Shown here: positions 32,175 to 44,470 of the stretch, piece after piece
How the letters are laid out: each line of letters starts with the position of its first letter
How positions within the stretch are numbered: the first letter of the stretch is position 1
Origin: Notospermus geniculatus
Taxonomy: Eukaryota > Nemertea > Pilidiophora > Heteronemertea > Lineidae
Direction: 5' to 3'
Assembly: GCA_002633025.1 (NCBI GenBank)
Contig: NMRB01000105.1
Span: forward strand, 81,433-145,432
Length of the DNA stretch: 64,000 nucleotides
Position numbers and translations under genes: made by a program
Notes under the pieces: generated by a model
The model's input: the letters and a program-made list of their open reading frames with translations, nothing else
Database searches by the model: none
What the model was told of the DNA's origin: nothing

Positions 32175-32201
32175 GGACCCGATTTACTTCGTACCTTGGA
32201 G

Positions 32202-32238
32202 CTTGGAGGAATTATACTGACACTATAATTCCTCCAAG
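32202..32238. repeat. Perfect 15-base hairpin
   Basis: CTTGGAGGAATTATA and TATAATTCCTCCAAG are separated by a 7-base loop. Nearby TTCCTCCAAG recurs at 32255. It could be an end of a small transposon. Confidence 0.7.
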
Positions 32239-33796
32239 TTTGGTGGAATTTGTTCCTCCAAGTTCGTACATTTTGTAATGGATTTTTGTACTTCGTATTG
32301 CTGCCGCTAGGTGGCTTCCTCTAGTCGGCAGTCAAAATACCGATAAGAGACCTCATACCGTGCTGCTTTAAATCTTGCGATATCACCGCTACATGGTTGG
32401 TTAGCTGACGAGGGGAGAAGCCTCCTAACAGTGTTAGGGGCGCTGACGATAATAATCTGATGTTTATCACCCTCGCCTCAGGAATCAGGGGTTACACTTG
32501 TTAGGAATCATTATGACAATTATGTGAAGATGCCCCGATGATGTTAGACTGGTCCCCTGTCCTCCAGCCGCTCTGCTAATACGAGTATCAGCGGAGGAGC
32601 TCGCGGACAGAGGACCAATCTAGGATGATGTAAAATGGTTCATCTTTTTTAAAGTGTTTTCGTTGGACCGCTCTACGAAAGAACTCATTCGGGGGGGGGG
32701 GGTTATTTTGCTGTATGCCAGACGTTATCAGTTTTTTCGTCGGATCATGGAGATTGTGGACTGTCTGTACATGTGTTGACAAAGCGGGCGTCGGTGGCCT
32801 ACCTCTGGCTCCAACCCTGACTTGCCGTCACATGATACCGAGTTCAACCGTCCTGATCGATACGCACACTAGACCTATTGTCCCTGCACGTGTGAGATAA
32901 TTACCTACCATCTCCTTCTCATCAGGATGTCTGACATATGAAACACTAACATCCCGTACCGCCCGGGAAAAAAATCGCCAAGAAAAACATCCATTTGTAA
33001 AGAATTTGATTGTTTTGTATTGCCGTCAGTGTATGACAGGTCTTGGTGGACAAGACAATGACGTCCCTCACAATTGGATACAGTGTCTTCTCGTGGAGTC
33101 TCGTAACGCGAGACCTCCTTCACACAAATCATACGTCGGGCAGGTTGTTTTGACGAAGACAATACATATTCACAAGAGTCAAAAGGAAATGATATCATTC
33201 ATTTTATTTTGAGAACAAGTGGAAAGAATTTTTCTACCACAAAGGAGAGGTCAGAGGTCTTTTACAATGTGCAAGATAATGTGCTAGATAAAATCAGAAT
33301 TTGTTGCGAATTGCCAATACGGAATCGATTGCCAACTTTATATAGACAGATAGTCGTTTGTCCAGTCCTGACAATCACCTCTATCTCTATTGAAGGGAAA
33401 TCATATGTTAGGTAGGTATGATGAACCCGACATCTCTGCAAGATTCTCATGAAACATCGCCTACAATCGGCCCATTGTTCCAAGATGGCCGCCCCCCGGG
33501 GCTGCACGTGCAATAACGTGAGATCTCGTGCTCACGAGACAAATTACGCACGGCGGAACTAGTAATTAAACGGATTGCCTTTCTGATGATGTTGGATGGT
33601 TCCGTGTCTTTTGATGGGTGGAGATTGTTAGAGGTGGACAGCACGAGATGGTATTTAACACTCTCAAACTTGCTCCAACATTTCCGGTTTGTGACACTCG
33701 AAAAGCACCAATTCCCACTTGGCCGCTATATGGCACTGATTGCAGTCGTTTAGCCATGCACTCTAAGATGTGGCCGACAGAATCTGCTTCCACTTC
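32239..33796. other. Intergenic, no gene seen
   Basis: An 11-base G run lies at 32692-32702. Around 33485-33525 AAGATGGCCGCC and GCACGTGC resemble promoter words, but no gene can be tied to them. Confidence 0.4.
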
Positions 33797-33961
33797 CAAC
33801 AGGAGCAATCAGCCGCGCTTGTTACCAAAAGATGGCAGCAAAGTTCTAGGGAACCAATACAAAAAATTATCCTGATTGGTGCTCAGTCATGAATGGGTCC
33901 GCTCGGCGTTGAATTGGACCGAAGTGACACTTATTCGTCAACTGACTGACAGCTCTTATTT
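33797..33961. mobile_element. MITE family E, copy 2
   Basis: Diverged reverse-orientation copy of 26149-26321. Shared words include CCAAAAGATGGCAGCAAAG and GATTGGTGCTC. The termini are degenerate. Confidence 0.65.
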
Positions 33962-34079
33962 GGCTCTTCAGTTTCTGATGAAGCGGAGATCCCATTCTCA
34001 AAACGGCGATAACACTAGTTTCTCAAACGCCCGTGACGTGGCGCTTCACAAGAATTCAAGTTTTCTTCGGTCTTTTCGT

Positions 34080-34160
34080 AGAGTGGTTCCCGTCTTCGCC
34101 AGTACACTCCCGCGGCCTTCATTCCACGGGAGTGTAGCGGCAAAGACGGGAACGAGTCTA
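34080..34160. mobile_element. Hairpin family M, short copy with 10-bp target duplication
   Basis: Inverted arms GTGGTTCCCGTCTTCGCC and GGCAAAGACGGGAACGAGTC. The 10-base word GTCTTTTCGT directly flanks it on both sides (34070-34079 and 34161-34170). A 9-10 bp duplication is typical of Mutator-type elements. Confidence 0.8.
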
Positions 34161-34571
34161 GTCTTTTCGTGGACGAACACCAGAAGTCATTCCATCAGGT
34201 TAGACTTCATCAACCTGGCATTGTTTTTGTCCCTCCTCATCCATTGTTTTTGTCCCTCCTCATACTTAATTCAGAAAAGAGTGAAGTTAATCAGGTTGCT
34301 TCCTTCTGTGAGAAAGCGTTTCTGAAGAAAAGGCTTGATACATCCGACTAAATTTGTATAATTCTTAATATAATATTTTTTCAACCACATGTATATATTT
34401 TATTCACATCATCATATTTCTTTGCACGCTAGCAACAAAGGTACATTTTTCCCTAAGACAGATCCTTTGTAGCTTCTTTCTACTTTTCCCTTTTTTCCTT
34501 TTGCTCTCACTATGTTTATTGTATTTTCTTCCAATATAAAATGTAATATTTTTATAAGGAATCAATAAACA

Positions 34572-34600
34572 CATTTGAATTTGAATTTGAATTTGAATTT
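34572..34600 (+). repeat. TTTGAA hexamer repeat, possible LINE tail
   Basis: Four to five TTTGAA units follow AATCAATAAACACA. Such tails mark 3' ends of L2/CR1-type LINEs, but no LINE reading frame is present. Confidence 0.4.
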
Positions 34601-35780
34601 TCCATTGAATTCTATCATTGTACCCCAGACAATTGCATATCATTGGCTCTTTGTGCGTAGAAAGTGTATAAATCGTTCGTCACGACTTTCATGCTCATTT
34701 ATAGCTCATTAGAGAACACTTTGGCGATGATTATCAATGTTACATCCACCACGATATCACACTGTTCTCTCACATATCTGTTACATCGTCTCCATTACAA
34801 GACGCTTTGACCCCACATATCTATTACATCGGGCGCGTTGTAGGACACTTTGACCTCGAGCTATTACCGCGTAACGTAAGCTGTGATGTCAGGTTTCAAT
34901 GGCCTGACATTTCAGTGTCGCCTGCTTCAAAGGCTGCCGTTTATCTCGGCAATGCCTCCGTAAAAATGCACCATTCTTTCTTTATATCAGACGATTTCTT
35001 GCAGACGAGAAACTTCGTAGGTTATCTTTTTAGGTTCGATCAAAAGTCGCACTTTTCTGTCCTCATAAAATATCTCTCGCTTTATTTCTAATACTCCGGC
35101 AGAAAAGGTCGCCTTTGTTGACTCGTTGAAACTTTTAAACAAAAGATCCAAGGGAGTCGTATCATAGGTTTTGACATGGAGAAGTTTGAGATAGCAAGGG
35201 CCGTGAGACGGTTTGTCGGCAACGATGTAACAGTGTGCGTCAACTTTTCATAAACCGCTGGTGATTGCCTCTCCCAAATCATCTCATTCCTATTCTTGGT
35301 CGGTGCTCAATCTAGCCTGCTCGAGGTATCCGTCCGCTTTCTCGGGTGAGTTCGTTCGGTTGCTCCACTACTACCTCTAGCACCACCCGTTCCGACATGC
35401 TCTGCAATATTATTGCAAAAACACTTTTCTGCGATACTAAAAGGTTATAACAGGAAGCACATTGAAGAAGACAACATGGGCCAAAACTGCCGAAATAAGC
35501 AGTTTTGATGGCTATTTTAACATCGTAATCGCCCGTGTAGACTACCATGTGCACCCCGCCATGCATTCGATCAAATTTGTACGCAAGATGTACATCGATT
35601 GACGCCAGAGGTGAAAGCATGCGTAATTCACCTCTGGGGACGAGAATGGGCGGCGGTATGCACACCCAAAATGGCCGCCATTGCAGCCATATTGATTTTT
35701 TTCGATAAATGGTCTATCTGAATTTGTTCCGTAGGCATACTGGTTCGGATTAGGAAAAAAGATCGTGAACTGCGAATACC
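34601..35780. other. Intergenic, no gene seen
   Basis: No supported exon or repeat family was recognised. Confidence 0.4.
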
Positions 35781-37196
35781 GCAAATTCATCCTAGTGCTT
35801 AAGGAGCGATTCTCTAAAACGTGTCTCATTTATGAAGAATGTAGTGGGACACAATGTGTTGCGACGGAGCGAAATTTTCTTTAGCGTGAGTACAGACTTG
35901 AATATGCTGAGAATGCTTTCTGTTGACGTGCGTCTTACTAATATAACGATGCTAAATTTACCAATCCAAACACGGCAATAATCTCTCAATTTTCTTACCT
36001 CGGCGATGATTCAAATAGTTTCCATAGAAACCGAACATGATACGATGCGAATTCGAGGAAATCTTGAAATAAAACGAAGTTTATTAGCTAATATGATAGT
36101 GGTTGAAAGAGGAGATAGTACTATGGCCACACGTCCCCCGGGGGATCGCGGTCCCAACACGGTGCTATCACTTTCAAGCGATACCCAGTGTATCATGTGT
36201 TGCGTGCACATGATGTACAGGTTTACATGTACACCAGCGATATACTTCGCTGCTGTAAATCTCCATACTGTGTTACCATGATCTAATGTAGTACTGATTT
36301 CGGTGCAATATTTCTATCATTTCGCCTTCGAAAACGTGGATTCCACTTTTCGACACCACTGTATGTGATTGTTGTCTTACGATGCAGAGTACAAACCAAC
36401 CTAGTGCGCCGAAGGTGTGGTAAATGAATCACTAGACTGGTTCCCGTCCTTGCCGCTTCACTACCACGGCTCTCATTCTAGTTTTTTTTAATTTCTTTAT
36501 TATTTTTTATTTTTGTTTTTTTATTATTTTGTTTCTACAACGGAACGGACAGTAGCGCCGCGGGAGTGGAGCGGGAAAGACGGGAACCAGTCTCATGAAT
36601 CACTGCCCTCTTTCAGCCAATTCTGAACCAGAAATCATCTCCAGCCCGGCCTGATTATTACATCGTTCGAGTAAGAAAATTAGTGATTATCAACACGGCC
36701 GGTTTGACAGAAAAACTATCACGTCGCTAACTCCTATTTGTTAGCGCTACGAGATCGCGACGATATACCGTCAAAGCCATACAAAACTCGGCTAATTGGG
36801 CGTGTTCCATCATTCGAACAACCCCCTCGTTACACAGTATTGCAGAGTCTAACAGCGAAGAGATTTGTGAAGATAAAACGGCGATTCTCAGACAGTTTCC
36901 CGGGCATCTACCACCCAAGTGCTTTCATATTCATCTCTCTGTCGAGTGGTGCGAGTAGAAACGGCATTAACAGACCTCCCCTTGCGTTCCGGTCAAACGC
37001 AGAGGGGGTGGAGCCAACAGAGAGAAGATCCTCTCGGAAAACTCGTCATTCTCAATATCAGCTTCATTTCTGGTTGATATTCAATATAGACATCTTGAGT
37101 GCAATGAACACTACGTTTGAGAATAATTGATATGGGTGTACATGTATTTCGTTTTACGTGTCCCAGTGTATTCAGTTAGAAACTTCTGATTTAGTT
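35781..37196. repeat. 1.4-kb duplicate block, first copy
   Basis: From GCAAATTCATCCTAGTGC to GATTTAGTT this repeats at 37198-38584. Differences are scattered substitutions and small indels, some of which shift every apparent frame. The junction is a single undetermined base. Confidence 0.9.
36434..36594. mobile_element. Hairpin family M, copy in first duplicate
   Basis: Ends AGACTGGTTCCCGTC and GACGGGAACCAGTCT are inverted; the interior is T-rich. ATGAATCACT flanks it directly on both sides (36424-36433, 36595-36604), a 10-base target duplication. Confidence 0.85.
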
Positions 37197-37197
37197 N

Positions 37198-38584
37198 GCA
37201 AATTCATCCTAGTGCTTAAGGAGCGATTCTCTAAAACGTGTCTCATTTATGAAGAATGTAGTGGGACACAATGTGTTGCGACGGAGCGAAATTTTCTTTA
37301 GCGTGAGTACAGACTTGAATATGCTGAGAATGCTTTCTGTTGACGTGCGTCTTACTAATATAACGATGCTAAATTTACCAATCCAAACACGGCAATAATC
37401 TCTCAATTTTCTTACCTCGGCGATGATTCAAATAGTTTCCATAGAAACCGAACATGATACGATGCGAATTCGAGGAAATCTTGAAATAAAACGAAGTTTA
37501 TTAGCTAATATGATAGTGGTTGAAAGAGGAGATAGTACTATGGCCACACGTCCCCCGGGGGATCGCGGTCCCAACACGGTGCTATCACTTTCAAGCGATA
37601 CCCAGTGTATCATGTGTTGCGTGCACATGATGTACAGGTTTACATGTACACCAGCGATATACTTCGCTGCTGTAATCTCCATACTGTGTATTAATACTGA
37701 TTTCGGAGCAATATTTCTATCATTTCGCCTTCGAAAACGTGGATTCCACTTTTCGACACCACTGTACCGGTATGTGATTGTTGTCGAACGATGCAGAGTA
37801 CAAACCAACCTAGTGCGCCGAAGGTGTGGTAAATGAACCACTAGACTGGTTCCCGTCCTTGCCGCTTCACTACCTCGGCTCTCATTCTAGTTTTTTTAAA
37901 ATTTATTATTATTTTTTTTGTTTGTTTTTATTTTTTTTCTACAACGGAACGGACAGTAGCGCCGCGGGAGTGGAGCGGGAAAGACGGGAACCAGTCTAAT
38001 GAATCACTGCCCCCTTTCAGCCAATTCCGAACCAGAAATCATCTCCAGCCCGGCCTGATTATTACATCGAGTAAGAAAATTAGTGATTATCAACACGGCC
38101 GGTTTGACAGAAAAACTATCATGTCGCTAACTCCTATTTGTTAGCGCTACGAGATCGCGACGATATACCGTCAAAGCCATACAAAACTCGGCTAATTGGG
38201 CGTGTTCCATCATTCGAACAGCCCCCTCGTCGCACGGTTATTGCAGTCTGACAGCGCAGGATTTGTGAAGAAAGACGGCAATTCTCAGACAGTTTCCCGG
38301 GCATCTACCACCCAAGTGCTTTCACATTCGTTTCTTTGCTGGAAACAGCCTTGACACTAACTCTCTTCTTTTGGTTCCGGTCAAACGCAGAGGGGGTGGA
38401 GCCAACAAAGGGAAGATCCTCTCGGAAAACTCGTCATTCTCAATATCAGCTTCATTTCTGGTTGATATTCAATATAGACATCTTGAGTGCAATGAACACT
38501 ACGTTTGAGAATAATTGATATGGGTGTACATGTATTTCGTTTTACGTGTCCCAGTGTATTCAGTTATAAACTTCAGATTTAGTT
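37198..38584. repeat. 1.4-kb duplicate block, second copy
   Basis: Begins at the first base after N37197 and matches the first copy to its end. It probably represents the other haplotype placed in tandem by the assembler; a true tandem duplication is the alternative. Confidence 0.9.
37843..37998. mobile_element. Hairpin family M, copy in second duplicate
   Basis: Same insertion as 36434, with left flank ATGAACCACT and right flank ATGAATCACT, so one base of the target copy has changed. The T-rich loop differs in length. Confidence 0.85.
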
Positions 38585-38766
38585 CACTTTTTATAGTCGA
38601 TTCATAATTCATTATGTTTCACCAAAGGAAACTTTAATTCAAAAGTTTACAAGTGAAGTGTTGCTAGCCTGTTCTCGATCTTTGTCATTCCATACATGTG
38701 ACATTACCCCACAGTTACTTAGAACAAAACTCAAAAGGCCACCGCGCGTATCCCTAGTTGAGGAGG

Positions 38767-39171
38767 TATAAGTGAGGCTTCGCAAACCTTAAGAAATACG
38801 TACATGTAGTAAGAAATACGAAATTCGACTTCATTTCCAGGACCTAATGTATTTTAGGAGATGGTTGGTACCACAAATGTCCCTGCTGTCGGTGCGTCTT
38901 ACAAGCAAATCATGTAAGACCGAGAGGGTTACTGGTGCATCTTGAATTTTGAAATTTTCACGAAGTGGAAACGAAAGATAAATTTCAAAGTTTAATATAC
39001 GGTACACCATAACTCTGTCGGTGTTACGTCATACGCTAGACGACGTTTTGCAGCAGGCGGTATTTGTGGTACCAACCATCACCAGAAATGCATTTGGTCC
39101 ATAGAAATAAGTCCAACCGACTTCGTATTTCGTACTTCGTGCTTCGTCAGGTTTGCGAAACCTCACTCTTT
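38767..39171. mobile_element. Inverted-repeat element, about 0.4 kb
   Basis: Left end GTGAGGCTTCGCAAACCTTA, right end AGGTTTGCGAAACCTCACTC; the inner arms carry ACGAAATTCGACTT and GACTTCGTATTTCGTAC. There is no reading frame in the interior. Confidence 0.7.
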
Positions 39172-40006
39172 TGTAACATGAACGAAACAGCAACAGAGGG
39201 TGAAAAAGTGTGGAATGTGAAACGAAAGTTGGTCTGGCTCGAATTTTATGACCGATGATAATACATGTACCCGTCATGCCCGTGGTTGCAACGCAACCGG
39301 TTGAAGGAAAGTACAGAAGTTGGACGCCGAATCAAGGTAGTCTTAGGAACAACCACTAGAGGCCGCCACTGGCAACTGCACGGACACAAGAGACATAAGC
39401 CGTTTCCGTCACAAAAAGATCATAGACTGCAAAAAAAGTTTTCTTGTCAACATATTCCTCCAGTAGTTCCAGCTGCGCTCGTGTCAAACCTTGATACCCG
39501 AGTCCATGGACTAACACTGAGACGGCCATTTGTAAACATACCTCGCGTGGCTCGCGAGAAAGACAACACTAGCATCGAAACCAGATACCACTCTCGGTAC
39601 GAACCAAAACAAGCCCAAGTTTGTCTGTTCCAACTGCCTTGACGGGACTTTATGCACACCAGAGTGTAGTTTAGTGTATCGAGTCTGTGGAGGATTAAGT
39701 CAACCTGACTTGGTGCCTTTTTTGAGATTTTGGTGTGGTTTCCTGGCGGGTGGGACGCCAAAAGAATCCAACATGTCGCAAAGTCAAGAACGGAAATTAA
39801 AATATTTGTGAACACCACCTTGCACGCCCACTCGCTATCAAAATATTTCCGGTATACCACTGGATACGCGTGCGAAAATCTTGCTGGAGCCATATCCTAA
39901 CGAATGGAACCTTCTTGGTGGGACGCCAAACTTTGCCCTTTAGATCTAGAGAACTTCGAGTTGTGGACTAACGTCACGATTGGATTTCTCTTTTTTTGTT
40001 TACAAA
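39172..40006. other. Intergenic, no gene seen
   Basis: A 125-codon frame on plus and a 148-codon frame on minus overlap here; neither resembles a known protein and they exclude each other, so neither is called. Confidence 0.4.
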
Positions 40007-40264
40007 TTAAAGCCCCTCTGTATAATTGAATTTTACGGTATTTTCGAAGTGTTATGAGAGTGCAGGTAGAGGTCTCACAGCCTCGTGCATGAAGGTCCCC
40101 AAAATGCTTGCCTAAGTACATTGTACACGTACTTTCAAGAATCACGCCGTAGTTTTCAACACACATTCAGAAAACTCGGGCAGAGCGCGTATTCAGATAG
40201 GGCACAGAACATTTTACACTAACGTCACAGGACGTAGGACTTTCTGGAACAGTGCGGCTTTAAA
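40007..40264. mobile_element. MITE family D, copy 3, uninterrupted
   Basis: Ends TTAAAGCCCCTCTGTATAA and GAACAGTGCGGCTTTAA are inverted. At about 258 bases it is the shortest D copy and serves as reference for the empty sites in copies 1 and 2. Confidence 0.85.
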
Positions 40265-42065
40265 CCATGAAACCTACCGTAGTGGCTCGCCACTACACCA
40301 CACCACTACACCACACTCAGCCAGAAGCAGCCACTGCATCACGAGACAACCTTGACAAACCTCGACCCATTTCAGATTGCGCCCTTCTGACAATCTGGTT
40401 CAATTACACCGACGATTTGTTGAATTAGACACGCATTTCGACCGAATTATTCTCCAAACGGATAAATAATTAAAGATAAACCAAATATCATTAATTGCTA
40501 CCTTTTTGTGGCGGGCCGCAAATTGTCCGATTATCTCGCCGGAAGACGACATTGGAAATCCGATTCCGGGTCAAGTAATCCCGAACAATGCCGAGTGACG
40601 CTCTCGGAAGGGTTGATATAAATGTAAGATCCACAGGCCGGATAGCCGGTCACTCGATTGGTCTTCTTGATCGAGTTATGAATTGGAAATGAGGAGGTTT
40701 AAGGACCGTAAATAGCAGGTGTGGAAAGCAAATTGGCTTTTGGTAAATTAGTGTCAAACATGAGTGGAGATTGAATGATGATTTAGTAGTTCTTCTGTCG
40801 GATGGTTTCACGATGAGTATGAGAACCGATCACGTTTCTCTGTTTGTCAACCCCCACTTCATTCGGTGGAAAAAAACGACCAAAAAGTACTGTATATTTG
40901 CAATGTCGGCAAAAAATGTTTACAGGCCTCCAGCAGGGTCAGTATGGCGTACACACCGACTGGCCCAGGTTTTGGCCTAGCAGCCCCTAAAGGCGTTGCA
41001 GAAATATACCAACGGGGGTGCCCCTGTGTGTGAACCCTTGTAGGTTTAAAGAACATTCTGGGAAAACGCGTTCCTGAATAACCTTACTGTGTACCAATTA
41101 ACAGTATCGGTTTAATTAAACTTTCATGGCTGAATCCAGAGTAATTAATTCTATTGTATTTTAAATTAAAAAAGAGAAAACCCAAAGTGGATGCACAAAA
41201 AGCCGCGACGTTTCAAGATCAAATATAACACACCGATTAAAAAGTCCTTATTGACATTTTGAAGTTGGTGAATACTTCAGACATTTTATCAAGTACACCG
41301 GTGCCTGGTTCTTCCGGTTCGTCAACAAAATTCAAATATTATGACCGCCAGGTATCTAAATAATTAAATCAAAATTATTCCAATTGAAACATGGCCATTG
41401 AAACCACCACCGGGTAGGTTAGCTCTAGTTTACTTTCGATCGATTTAACATAGTTCCAGAGTTGTTTTGGATGGTTTGAGGCAGACCCAATGGACTCCCA
41501 AGACGGAAGTGTGCGGTCGGGAATCATTTATTAATTCATATCCGATTCTGGTCTGTAGTAGAGTATTACCAGCCATAATTCTTCAACAACGTCAGTCAAG
41601 TGTTTACATACAAGTCGCGGGAACGTGGTGGAAATACGCGCTAAAATGGCGGAACGTTTCTGCACGTGGCGGAAGGACTTGAACTAACGTCTGCCTGATC
41701 GTTATCAACTTCCGGCGGAAGGCTGTGCCTCGGAAGTGAATGTTATGGCGGTTTTTATTTGTTTTAAACATTCAGTATTAAGGGTTTATGGGTGTGGTAC
41801 ATGATCCCATCCATATGCTGTTATCTCCATATGCCATGTTACTCAATGCTCTTTGTTGCGTAAGACTATTTCAAAATTGCACTGACAGAAAAAAAGATTC
41901 TGACGAGATAAGATTGATCATTAATGGAGGATTGCGACTGGTTTATTCCACCGCATCCTGCATGTCCTGGTTCAGAGCTCGTACAATAAAAGTTGAAGTT
42001 ACCAAACAGGAAAAGGCTAATCAATGTCCTACCCTAATTGAGGATATTACATGTTCAAGCCAAAG
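40265..42065. promoter_or_regulatory. Non-coding block rich in homeodomain-type words
   Basis: At 40380-40780 and 41080-41430 there are many AT-core words (AAATAATTAAAG, CATTAATTGC, GTTTAATTAAAC, GAGTAATTAATTC, AAATAATTAAATC, GAATTGGAAATGAGG). The block lies 2 to 4 kb before the proposed first exon of Lhx2/9. No gene is visible. Regulatory role is inference. Confidence 0.3.
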
Positions 42066-42257
42066 ATCAGCCCGTCGCATGGGACAGTAAGCGATGGTGC
42101 CTTGTAGGCCTACGTTGTGCCTTTGCAAGGGCAAAGATCCCATCCAAATGAGGAACATGAGTAGCTTGAGATGGCCTCTTCTGTACTTAAACAGGGCCAA
42201 TAATGACATGGCTTCGGCCCTGATGGAAAAATCTGATACAATACAATTCAATACAAG
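42066..42257 (+). mobile_element. SINE family S1, copy 4
   Basis: Sense copy from GTCGCATGGGACAGTAAGC through GAACATGAGTAGCTTGAGAT to a tail with ATACAATACAATTCAATACA. Confidence 0.85.
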
Positions 42258-43440
42258 CAAAAGGAAAGGCTGAATATACAGAAGTTCTCCAAGAATTTAT
42301 GACTGAAATCTGACTTTCATCAGATACAGTAGAGATTTTGCACAATAAGCCTCTTTCAGGAAAATGCGCCAAAAATGTCCAGAACTACAAGCCTTTTATT
42401 CTTGGTTGGGTGATGGTGCACCGTATCACTTGGTAAAGTTTTCCCAAATCATGCGTGAATTGGACCGTGATATGACATCGTGGAAATCACGTCTAGTGAG
42501 TCCACTACGACGATCGAGTGCCCAGTTGCAAAGCAAGTTGCAACGCAAAATCAGCTTGAAAATCAATGGTGGATTCCCAGCTTTTCGGACCATCCAAAAC
42601 TCGTGTTCAGTCTCCATGTGGTCCATGCAGAACCTGTGTAAACAGGTCAAAACATGACAAATCCTGGGAAAAAGAGGGCCACTTCAGATTTGAGACCGAC
42701 GCACTGGGAACGTGTCGACCGCTACTCAAAACATTGAGAAGTACTTGTTGGACAATAGGTCCAGTTGACGATATCATGTTAGCAAACCCTTACTATTGAA
42801 AACATGTTACATGTGATTTGGATGGTTCGTAGACCAGTCCACTCCAAAGAGAAAGAGAAGTGAGCGTGAAATACAGTATAAACAGTGATCGAAACATTGA
42901 AACCATGCAGTTTAAACCCTTCAAAAGCCATGCTCGGGAAAACTCGACCCAGTTCCCTCCAGAAGGATCTGTCAATTCCACGTGACGACGCCAAGCCCCG
43001 CCCCTAATTTACATATTCGCTTTACCGAGTGTCTACGAGACTCTCGTTTGCCCCGTCGGCGATGTTTCCATTGAAAGAAAATGTCACCTCAGCGTCAACC
43101 TCGCCTCCAGGATTCAATGACTGACTTCTGCAAAATCAGGTTTGGTATTGGTCACAGTCGGACTGCTGTCATATCTGTGGGAGAAATGTCTCGTATTGAC
43201 CTAATCTTATTGGACTGGGAAGGAGTTTGATATTTTTTCATGCCAAATCAATTCTTGCTTTCATTCTTTGCCAATAATCATGGTCAATTTAGGCCTAAAC
43301 TGTTTGATTTGGTATTTCCACTCCGTAATCACTCCCNGGCACGTATCAGATAATTCATCCCCTCAGCTTCTAGAAAAGGATGCGAGAAACTAGAATGAAG
43401 CATCACACAGATCAACTTTACAAATCGCAACTGAACATTA
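42258..43440. other. Intergenic, one-base gap at 43337
   Basis: No supported gene. CCCCGCCCCTAATTTACAT near 42995 resembles a GC box beside an octamer-like word. N43337 is an assembly join. Confidence 0.4.
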
Positions 43441-43530
43441 CACGCCTGGTAGCGAGGTTGCCATAGCTCCGCCCACCTGTAAGCCCCGCCCTCACGATTA
43501 GACAACGAATACGCTTTATACTGGAGTCCA
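43441..43530 (+). promoter_or_regulatory. Candidate Lhx2/9 promoter region
   Basis: Two GC-box words (CTCCGCCCAC, CCCCGCCCTC) and an AT-rich GCTTTATAC lie about 600 bases before the proposed first coding exon. Evidence is composition and position only. Confidence 0.25.
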
Positions 43531-43610
43531 TGGCGGATAAAGACATTCAGCTCAGTGAGCTCGTGTCGAATGACGAACGGACTGTTCGAGGTTTGACAAA
43601 GGAACAGTAA
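43530..43610 (+). other. Possible upstream ORF of 26 codons
   Basis: ATGGCGGATAAAG opens MADKDIQLSELVSNDERTVR and stops after 26 codons. If this DNA is 5' UTR of Lhx2/9 it would be an upstream ORF. The N-terminal look (MADKDIQ) is protein-like, but there is no independent support. Confidence 0.2.
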
Positions 43611-44096
43611 ACCGAGTGAATTCTTTGGAGTGTATGCCGTGGGGACAGTGTTGTGATCACTTAGGGGAACATTAAATTCAGTGACGAATGAGAATTAGCA
43701 GTTCCCGTACGTCGGTTATTCTCCGCAATTGTCTTTCGCATCATCTAGGATAGTATCGAAATCGCATCACTTTTGGTGTCATAAATGACTTTTCCACAAT
43801 CTGGGGACAGTCACCAAAGGACAAATTTCTAACCAGGACCAAGTTAACGCCAAGGAATAAGCTTGCAGCGAGACTGTTCTTTGATTGCTGATTTTCTGGG
43901 TTCCCTTCAAGGAGTAAACGGCGACAAGTTTTGGGACGCCGTCAGTGAACTTTGAAACGCGGAAGTAAGGTTTTTCAGACTGTGATTTTTTAGCCATCTG
44001 GTGTAGAGAGATATCTAGGAATAGGCCCTTTAAACAGACATCACGGTGTTGGGAATAAGCTATACTTTTGCGGTTGATACCGCCTTGGAAAGCGCT

Positions 44097-44198
44097 ATGG
44101 TTGAGAAGACGATGCTGTCCTTGTGCGAGAGGGGCGTGGACGGGGCAGCGCAGCCAGACACGATCGAGTGTCACGGGAGGACCATACATCTATCTCCG
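44097..44198 (+). CDS. Lhx2/9: Proposed first coding exon of Lhx2/9
   Basis: Start GCTATGG has G at -3 and +4. The 34 codons open MVEKTMLSLCERGVDGA and end TIHLSP directly before a strong donor, CCG|GTAAGT. An in-frame stop lies 63 bases upstream and no other ATG intervenes. The exon ends in phase 0, as needed to join the exon at 51160 or 51721. Vertebrate LHX2 and LHX9 have a poorly conserved N-terminus before the first LIM domain, so lack of similarity is expected. The assignment is inference from splice signals, phase, Kozak context and order; the exon could belong to another transcript. Confidence 0.4.
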
Positions 44199-44470
44199 GT
44201 AAGTATTCCCCCCGAATAACTCCAGTATCTTAACCATGAGGCCAGCTGTCATCCCTTATTTTAACACCCCATGATGGGTACTTTGGCAGAGTTGTTGACA
44301 GGAGAGTGGCAGACGAAGACAAGACATAAAAGACGTCTTAGACAAACTTTTCTTCGAACATAAATGATGACGTTATCAATAAATTCAATTCGGCAGAAAA
44401 ACTAAAAATTTTCTTACATATTGTTGTCTCGACCTTAAAAAGTTACCAATCTGGAGAATCATCTCGTAGA

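Noticed and set aside
33876-34325. 149-codon plus-strand frame
   Set aside because: It runs through parts of MITE E and the whole of the short M hairpin, so it is built from transposon sequence.
37423-37841. Overlapping 137-codon frames on both strands
   Set aside because: The first copy of the duplicated block has indels that break both frames, so they are not under coding constraint.
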